Shown: one piece after another, positions 56,278 through 64,000 of the stretch
Numbering within the stretch: the first letter of the stretch is position 1
How the letters are laid out: each line of letters opens with the position of its first letter
Notes under the pieces: generated by a model
The model's database searches: none
The model's input: the letters and a program-made list of their open reading frames with translations, nothing else
What the model was told of the DNA's origin: nothing
Assembly: GCA_034770075.1 (NCBI GenBank)
Contig: JAVJAP010000210.1
Coordinates: 1 to 64,000, forward strand
Direction of reading: 5' to 3'
Length of the DNA: 64,000 nt
Origin: Aralia elata
Lineage: Eukaryota > Streptophyta > Magnoliopsida > Apiales > Araliaceae
Position numbers and translations under genes: made by a program

Positions 56278-56962
56278 TATCCAACATGTTTCGCATGTTA
56301 AATAATATGATGCGTATTTTATATATATGTGCATGCACGCTAAACAAGATGAGAGAAATAATAACAAACCCCTCAAAGAAATTATATTAAGTCCTAAACG
56401 TTCAAAGATATTTGGAATATCGAACGTTGCCTTCTAGCATGGTAAAACAATAGAGTATTAAATATTTAATATGAGTTTATTGTGTCACACAAGGTAAGTA
56501 TTAAATATTTAAGATGTTGCGTTATCACATTTGATACTTATTAAGGAATTGAACATTACTATTTTGTTGTGTCACACAAGGATGATAGTTTTCTCTTCAC
56601 ATATATGGAAGTGCTAGGTTGGACTTAACTTGGATAATTTTGATTCGGATGTGTCACACTTGATCAAAATAATCTAAGAGGCAAAATACAAGGAGTTACA
56701 TAATGATGTAATTGACAATAGTTGTCTACCTATTTATTTATATATAGTTTGTTGTGTCACACAAGGCTATATATATTTGAAATGAGATCCTTAATCTCAC
56801 TAGCAAATCTTTAATTAGATTTGCCGAACTATATATTGAGGGTAATATTGTTTGATGAAAATAGTGGGAGATACCAATTTAAATAAAGACCTAATTTATT
56901 TTAATGATTAATAAAATGAATGTATGCTAAAATATTGTCTATTTCATATGCAGAATTTAAAA
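55734..56962 (+). repeat. Copia(+) leader with four TTGTGTCACACAAGG palindromes
   Basis: Noncoding leader. Imperfect palindromes with core TTGTGTCACACAAGG occur at about 56479, 56566 and 56752, with a variant GATGTGTCACACTTGATC at about 56647, spaced roughly 85-105 bases apart. A (TA)n lies at 56230-56272. The sister element's leader carries the related TTGTGTGTGCACAA. Confidence 0.8.
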
Positions 56963-59900
56963 ATGTCAAACTCACTATCACTGCGTAGCATACTTGATGC
57001 TAACAAACTGACCGGACCGAATTACACGGACTGGTTAAGGAATTTGAGAATTGTTCTCACTGCTGAAAAGATTTCTTATGTCCTAAATTCGCTAGTCCCT
57101 GTAAATGTTGCAGAAACAGCCTCTGAGGAAGAGATTGCTACTTTCAGAAAGTGGCAAGATGATGCAATCTTGGCTCAATGCATCATGCTCGCATCCATGA
57201 GTAACGAGCTTCAGCGTCAGCATGAAACTATGGATACTCCTACTATATTGCTGCACCTCAAAGAGTTGTATGGTGAGCAAAGTAGGACTGCTAGATATCA
57301 GATATCTAAGGAGCTCTTCCGATATCGTATGACCGAGGGCACCACCGTTGAGACTCATGTCCTCAAGATGATCAATCTGATTGAACAACTTTGACAGCTT
57401 GGGTTCATGATGGATGGGGAGTTAAGTCAAGATTTGATCTTGCAGTCACTCTCGGACACCTTCTCACAATTTGTTGTGAATTTTCACATGAATAAGTTGG
57501 ACGTCAGCTTGCCTGAGTTACTTAACATGTTGAAAACTGTTGAAGGTCACTTCTCATCTAACAAGAACCAAGTCTTACTAGTGGATGATTCTTCTAAGAA
57601 AAGGAGGAGGCCCAAGGTATCTTCTGAAAAGAAGAAAAACAAGAAGGCTAAGGGCAAGGCGAAGAGAAAGGATAAAAAGAAACCTGATCCTGATAGCAAA
57701 GGAATTTGCTACCACTGCAACAAGTCGGGACATTAGAAGAGGAACTGCTAGGAGTATCTTGCGGACCAAAAGAGGCTTGGAGAAGTTTCGACTTCCGATC
57801 TAGGTTTGTTCATGATTGAAATTAATTTTTTTGAAAGTCAAAATTCTACTTAGGTATTGGATACCGGCTGTAGTTCTCACATATGTAATAATATGCAGGG
57901 ACTAAGCAGAAGTAGAAAGCTGAACAAGAATGAAGTCCTCTTACGAGTGGGAAATGGAGCAAAGGTTGCTGCATTAGTTGTAGGAACTTATTGTTTAGCA
58001 CTGCCTTCAGACAAGTTCATTAGTTTAAATAATTGTTATTATGTTCTAACACTCATTAGAAACATTATTTCAATTTCTGTATTGGATATGGATGGTTTTG
58101 ATATTATAATAAAGAACAATAGTTGTTCTATTTATAATAAAAATATTTTATATGGTGTTGACAATCTACTGAATGGACTTTACATACTTGACTTACATGA
58201 AAATATACTTTAAATTGAACAAATTAAGAAAAGAAAAAGAGATGATGTTAATTATACCTTTATGTGGCGCTGTAGACTCGGTCATATCAATGAAACAAGA
58301 TTAACCAAGTTGCATAAAGATGGGCTTTTAAAGTTATCTGATTACGAATCATATCCAACTTGTGAATCTTGTCTCATGGGTAAAATGACTAAATCTCTTT
58401 TTAGTAGAAAAGGAGAAAGAGTTACAGAGTTGTTAGCGTTGGTACACACAGACGTATGTGGACCTATGACAACGAATACACGAGGAGGATATTCTTATTT
58501 TATTACTTTCACCGATGATCATTCTAGATTTGGATATGTGTATTTAATGAAATATAAATCTGAATTATTTGAAAAGTTAAAAGAATTCAGAAATGAAGTA
58601 GAGAAGCAAACTGGTAAAAGTATTAAAATTCTTTGATCGGATCGAGGAGGGGAATACTTGACCAATGAGTTTTTCAATTGTCTCAAAGAAAATGGTATAA
58701 TCTCACAATGGACTACACCAAGGACGCCACAGTTGAATGGTGTATCTGAAAGGAGAAATCGAACATTGTTGGAAATGGTTCGTTCCATGATGAGTTTTAC
58801 CGACCTTCCAATATCCTTCTAGGGTTATGCCCTAGAAACGACTACATATCTACTTAACAAGGTACCTACCAAATCCGTTCCAAAGACCCCATATGAATTA
58901 TGGACAGGGAGGAAACCAAATTTTAAGTATGTTGAGACTTGGGGTTGTCCAGCTTATGTCAAAAGGTTTGAGTATGATAAGCTAAAGACTAGATTCGACA
59001 AGTGTAGATTTATGTGATACCCTAAAGAAACTGTAGGGTATTATTTCTATCATCCTGCTGATCAAAAGGTGTTTGTAGCGAAACACGTTGCCTTCTTGGA
59101 AAAGGAGTTTATCCTTGAAGGGGTCAGTGGGAGTAAGATATATCTTGAAGAAGTTCAAGAACCACAAAATACTACGGATCAAATTCAGGTATCTGACCAA
59201 GTAGAATAACCTAATGTACTATAACCTATTCGTAAATCTGGAAGAGTATCGAAGATACCTGATAGGTATGGATTCATCATAGAGGATGATGATAAGGTAC
59301 GCATCATAGGAGATGATGATCCATTGACTTACGAAGAGGCTATAAGTAGTAAAGACTCAGAGAAATGGCTTGAAGCCATGAAATCCGAGATGGACTCCAT
59401 GTATGAAAACCAAGTATGGACTTTGGTTTCACCACCTGAGGGCATTAAGTTTATTGGGTGTAAATGGGTCTTTAAGAGAAAGACTGGAGCGGACGACAAG
59501 GTAGAGACCTATAAGGCCTAACTGGTTGCAAAAGGTTTCAAACAAAGACAAGGAGTTGACTATGATAAAACCTTCTCGCCAGTAGCAATGCTCAAGTCCA
59601 TTCGGATTTTATTTGCAATTGCAGCTTATTATGGCTACAAAATCTGGCAAATGGACGTGAAAACGACCTTCCTCAATGGAGAGCTTGAGGAGAATGTATA
59701 TATGATACAACCAGAGGGTTTTTTTTCAACGGTTGGAACAAATCAAGTCTGTAAGCTACAACGATCCATGTATGGATTGAAGCAAGCTTTTCGAAGATGG
59801 AACATCCATTTTGATGAGATAATCAAAAGGTTTGATTTTATCAAAAATGAGGATGAACCTTGTGTGTACAAGAAGGTTAGTGGGAGTGCTGTTTCATTCC

Positions 59901-60885
59901 TTGTATTATATATTGATGATATATTACTGATAGGGAATGATATTCCTATGCTACAGTCGATCAAAATTTGGTTATCTAAATACTTCTCCATGAAGGACTT
60001 GGGTGAGACATCCTATATTTTGGGGATAAAGATCTATAGAGATAGATCTAAAAGGATGTTGGGCTTGACCCAAGGAAAGTACATTGACTCGATGCTAAAA
60101 AAGTTTAGCATGGAAGATTCCAAGAGAAGTAGCATGCCGATGAGCCATGGAATACATCTCTCCAAGTAACAGGCCCAAAAACACCTGAGGAGAGAGACCG
60201 TATGAGTAAGATTCCTTATGCTTTAGCAATAGGATCTATCATGTATGGTATGATATGTACTAGACCAGATGTCGCTCATGCACTTAGTGTAACAAGCAGA
60301 TATGAGTTGAATCCAGGAGAAAAGCACTGGAAGGCAGTGAAAAACATCCTAAAGTACTTAAGAAGAACTAAGGATGTATTTCTTGTCTACGGTAGGTCTG
60401 AATTGAAACTAGAGGGCTATACAGACTCAAGTTTTCAAACGGACCAAGATGACAGTAAATCCGTTTTAGGGTATGTGTTTACCTTAAATGGTGGCGCAAT
60501 GAGTTGGAAAAGTTCCAAGCAGCAAACAGTTGCTGATTTAGTGATAGAGACAGAGTACATAGCTGCTGCAAAGGAAGCTGTTTGGATGAAGAAGTTCATA
60601 ACTGAACTTGGAGTGGTTCCTAGCATTAGAGGAGTCGTGCCTTTATTCTGTGACAACATCGGAGCTGTTGCGCAAGCTAAGGAACCCAAGTCTCATCAGA
60701 AATCCAAACACGTATTGTGGCGGTTTCATTTGATTAAAGAGATCATTGAAAGAGGAGATGTTACCCTGGAGCGTGTGGACTCTTAAGACAACATTGCAGA
60801 TCTATTTACTAAAGATTTAACACAACAACAGTTTGATCGTCACTTAGAGAAGATGGGTATTAGATACCATGACGATTGGCTTTAG
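56963..60885 (+). pseudogene. Copia(+) gag-pol polyprotein with scattered stop codons
   Basis: Domains in order: gag (MSNSLSLRSILDANKLTGPN; UBN2 region to about 57600); CCHC knuckle (CYHCNKSGH, 57707-57750); protease (VLDTGCSSHICNNM, 57854); GAG-pre-integrase (HINETRLTKLHKDG); integrase (HTDVCGPM, FTDDHSRFGYVY, SDRGGEYLTNEF, PQLNGVSERRNRTLLE); reverse transcriptase (KWVFKRKTG, MDVKTTFLNGELEENVYM, MYGLKQAF, LYIDDILLIGND); RNase H (GYTDSSFQTDQDDSKSVLGY, CDNIGAVAQAKEPKSHQKSK, DNIADLFTK). Long stretches share frames, but in-frame stops occur at 57392, 57734, 57749, 57851, 58634, 58820, 59015, 59519, 60167 and 60783, among others. Catalytic YIDD is kept. Confidence 0.94.
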
Positions 60886-60888
60886 TGC

Positions 60889-60899
60889 AAGTGGGAGAT
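60889..60899 (+). other. Copia(+) poly-purine tract
   Basis: AAGTGGGAGAT directly before the 3' LTR start TGAAAGTAG. The same tract precedes the minus-strand sister's 3' LTR. Confidence 0.85.
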
Positions 60900-62143
60900 T
60901 GAAAGTAGTATGCACACAAGCTAATCATATTTAATATGATGTAGCATATACTTTGTAACCTTATTCATTTATTAATAAAAGAATTGATTTTCTTAAAAGG
61001 CATTTTATATTATCTACATGGTGTTGTTATATAGTAAATGTGATAAACCCATAGTTTTGAGCAATGTTTTTAGAATCATGATGGTGATAATGCTAATGAG
61101 AATCATGATGGTGATAATGCTAATGAGATCTAAATTCTAGATAGCTCACAAACTAAAATCGTTCCTAATCGTTGGATTACTAAAAGGGGATTAGTGAATC
61201 CGGATAGATTAGTACATACGTTGCTTGCTCTTAGAAAGAGGATGATTGATCTCATAATCATTTGTGTGGAAACACTAAATCAAGTATGGAGGTGCTTATT
61301 AGAGAATAAGTTCACTGAACGTGGCTCGCTAATGAATACCTAATGGAGTTTTACTCGCATGTCAATAGGAATTCCTCTAGTGATAGTAGTACAAGTGATC
61401 CTTGGACTTGATATCATCATAGTATCTTGTGTATGATGAGTTATACTTTGACATGTCCCTTAAGACCTTTAGGGTATAACAAAGGGTATGATTGAGTATA
61501 ATTAGTTGTATATGAAGATAGATGAATGATCAACAAAGAATCTATCTCATCTGGTAAAAGATGTGAATGTCCTATGTGATTCGATAAATGATAACTGAGT
61601 AGTTCTTGGCCAAGGTAGAATGAAATTAGAAAGGACTTTCTAATTTGCATTATTTAGAGTTGTGAATTTGGGAATCGAAATACATATAATTAAATAAAAT
61701 AAGACTTGACAGTAAATCCATGTCTTATATTTAATTGGGACATTGTATGGTAGAAGGATTGAATTATACGGTAACTATTCACTGAAAGGTTCTTTTGTGA
61801 TTAATGTTGAAATCTATATTATCTGGAAAGTCGTTGATCGCTAAGGGGGCTTACCCTTATTGTAGAATAAATGTTATTTATTTAAATGAATTAAATAGTT
61901 TAATTTATTTATTTAAATAAGATTAGAATTGTTCTAACTGATTTATTCACAACCGGTTTAATATGGAGAACCTAAAGGGTCACACCGCAAAAGGAAAAAT
62001 ATTTATTTAAGAAGTAAATGGCATAATTCTAATAATAAGTTAAGTGTATTTAATTTAGTTTATGGAGATAGAATAAATTAAATATCTTAATATTTATTAT
62101 TTAATATTTTAGAAATATTAAATATAAACTAATAAGAGGAGTC

Positions 62144-62228
<85 letters not shown>

Positions 62229-62817
62229 TACTATTATTTAATTCATTATAGGGATTGAGAATTAATTAATAGAAGTACTCTCTCTCTCATGAATTCCTAA
62301 TTGGATTAAGAGCATAATTAATTAAAGGAGTTTAATTAGAATAGAAACCCTAATCCTAAATAGTTTAGGGAAGGGTTTTTCCTACATCTATAAATAAGAA
62401 AGGTCTTATCATAGATTAGGGTTACACACTCTTGCATAAGAATTGTGGAGAGTACTTGCAATTTTTATAGAGATAGAAACTAGGATTTTGCCAACACCCA
62501 TCTTCTTGAATAGATATTATTCCTTGGTGGATCACCTCTAGAGGCCAAACACTTGGGTGGTTAACGTTGATCAAAGGAAGGAATTTAATCGGTCAAATTC
62601 AAGGAAAACGCGAAGGAATTGGAGGTGAACTTGTACCTGAGGAAACTAGAATTCTACAAGGGTATAATTCTTATTCTCCATCTCTTTTGTTTAATTAATA
62701 ATTGTGCATAAAGAAAGATCATGGTGATGGTTTGTATAAATTTTAAAATCTAATTTTATCGCACTTCCGCTTTATTTATGTAATTTGATTGCATGTTTGC
62801 GTTATACAAACCTAACA
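60900..62817 (+). mobile_element. Copia(+) 3' LTR
   Basis: Starts TGAAAGTAGTATGCACAC and ends ACAAACCTAACA. About 77 bases longer than the 5' LTR. This is due mainly to a longer (TTA)n run (about 62143-62238) and a 30-bp direct duplication (AATCATGATGGTGATAATGCTAATGAG unit) near 61071-61128. Confidence 0.9.
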
Positions 62818-63718
62818 GTCCCTAAAGAAAGGATCAATGTATCATATGAAAGATTCAATGTGCTTCTCAAATGTTCCAGTGCAAGTGGAAAAGTCTATCC
62901 CAACAAGAATCTGAACCCTAAGGTTCATTCGAGCTTTTCAAAGATTATGGGATGCCAAGACCTTCCTCTGTTTTTAAAGCTAAGGATATGCTCGATATGA
63001 TCTGTTTAACAAGTCTATCTGATAAAGCAAAAAGATCATTCTGGGGATGCTACAAGTGATGATGTTGTTTGTAATTCTCAAGATTGCAAATCTCTACTCA
63101 ACAATATAATGCAATGATTCAAGTAGAACCACTGATTGTCAAGAGATTGACATCAGTGAGGTATTTAACATTATTCGCTTTAATATTAGTTATGATGATT
63201 ATAGAATAGCATCGTATAATATCATGTATATGTTGTATCATTATTTGAATTGTCTTCGTGTTCTATCAAAGGATCATTTTTCTCTTCAAAAGGAGAAAGA
63301 GAGAGTGCAAACAGAGCTGTGAATTACTTTGCTGAACATTGTCTCTCCATCCAAGTTTGAGGCTGAAAATAAATCTTTGAGAAAGATATCTGATGTGTAT
63401 GCACTGAGAGAGTCTACTCTTACCTCTAAGTTAGAGGATGTAGAAATGACAATCTTAATATGGAATTGTTCTTTATCACATGTGAACTAACTGATCACTA
63501 GTCAGAAATTCTTTCCTGATAAAATCAGTTCTAAAGGTTGGAGATTTATCTTCTACTTTGGATGTGAAAAACTCAATGGAAATTAACAACAATAATCATC
63601 TCTCTTCTCATCGGTGGTGGTGTTATTATGGAATTCAAAGAGGTGGTTAAAGTTGAGTATTTCAAGTTGTTCAACTTTTGTTGACTAGTTCGTTGTGTCA
63701 AAGAAGTATCAGTCACAC
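62818..63718 (+). pseudogene. SIRE-like gag continuation
   Basis: Right of the copia insertion: KERINVSYERFNVLL, ASGKVYPNKNLNPKV and then frameshifted KAKDMLDM-like sequence, the downstream half of the same UBN2/gag domain. Further right, coiled-coil-like fragments with stops continue to 63718, where a gypsy LTR cuts in. Confidence 0.7.
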
Positions 63719-64000
63719 TGTGACACCCCCAAATTCGGGTTTCCAAACCTCGAATTCGGTGTTTACGATACTCAACAACAAACATACTTTCTAACTAAAT
63801 ACGGAATAATAATCATACAATGTCTATCGAAATAGTAATAACGTCTTACAATCATGGTCCCAAGGTTCTTTAACCTTAACTTAAAAACATACCCTTAATA
63901 CAATAAGAGTTCACATAACCAAATAACATTTTTAGATAACTAATACATAAGCCCTATCAGGCAACTATTCTTGCACCTTCCCTTTTCCTTTGTCCCCTTT
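63719..64000 (-). mobile_element. Gypsy LTR end, minus orientation, runs off the window
   Basis: Plus strand TGTGACACCCCCAAATTCGG and the following 280 bases match the reverse complement of 30540-30840 at roughly 94 percent. It is the 3' end of an LTR of the same gypsy subfamily, inserted into the SIRE-like gag. The left flank CACAC (63714-63718) should recur at its other end. Confidence 0.88.

Larger units (their letters stand above)
53878..62817 (+). mobile_element. Near full-length copia element, 8.9 kb, plus strand
   Basis: Both LTRs, primer site, leader, gag-pol and poly-purine tract are present. LTRs: 53878-55718 and 60900-62817; the sampled parts differ by roughly 5 percent. Flanks ATCTC (left) and GTCCC (right) agree at only three of five positions, so the target duplication is degenerate or the ends are off by a base. 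Inserted into SIRE-like gag, which resumes on the far side. Not autonomous: the polyprotein has several stops. Confidence 0.9.

Noticed and set aside
53873..62822. Perfect target duplication for copia(+)
   Set aside because: ATCTC and GTCCC match at only three of five positions; reported as degenerate instead of claimed.
1..64000. tRNA, rRNA, snoRNA or CRISPR-like arrays
   Set aside because: I looked for cloverleaf-type B-box words, rRNA-like GC-rich conserved blocks and evenly spaced direct repeats and found none beyond primer-site matches in the retrotransposons and the repeats already listed.

Overview
This is a plant nuclear window, most likely from a eudicot. It is AT-rich and has spliced genes with GT-AG introns. 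It carries single-copy homologues of two land-plant genes and a dense nest of plant LTR retrotransposons. I saw no tRNA, rRNA, CRISPR array or bacterial-type operon.

Layout. (1) 620-6863, plus strand: the C-terminal exons of a CLPTM1-family membrane protein gene whose 5' part lies left of the window. (2) 7000-16300: intergenic DNA with an old Ty3/gypsy relic (gag only, minus strand). Its LTR-like region was hit by two hAT-type elements, both with recognisable 8-bp target duplications. (3) 16335-26140, minus strand: a complete SGS3 gene (SUPPRESSOR OF GENE SILENCING 3, partner of RDR6 in trans-acting siRNA production). It has five coding exons, a 5' leader intron with a long G-rich tract, and a 4-kb intron carrying two adjacent inverted-repeat elements. 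(4) 26310-64000: a retrotransposon nest.

The nest reads as follows. A minus-strand chromovirus-like gypsy element (about 40658 to 26846) is split by three solo LTRs with perfect 5-bp target duplications: 27039-30840 (TTTAC), 32179-33723 (ATTAT) and 36622-39635 (GGTAT). Its 5' LTR is cut at 40658 by a minus-strand SIRE-like copia element (LTR 40659-42243). That element is cut at 42978 by a minus-strand copia element (42979-50962). The 5' LTR of that one is cut by a plus-strand SIRE-like element (from 50963), whose gag is split by a nearly full-length plus-strand copia element (53878-62817) and then by another gypsy LTR (63719 to the window end). The missing halves of several elements should therefore lie to the right of the window in a predictable order.

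Points to look at twice: (a) both host genes are broken by small insertions while introns, splice sites and neighbouring exons look healthy, which points to consensus errors rather than pseudogenes; (b) two related fold-back elements inside an intron of a gene that itself acts in dsRNA silencing; (c) a swarm of about 20 copies of an 8-base motif in the SIRE-like LTRs; (d) a GC-rich island of palindromes just inside one copia element, and a palindromic repeat family in the leaders of both copia copies; (e) an (AAT)n microsatellite carried at the same place in all four copia LTRs.

All family assignments come from reading translated motifs by eye. Percent identities are estimates, and no database search was possible.
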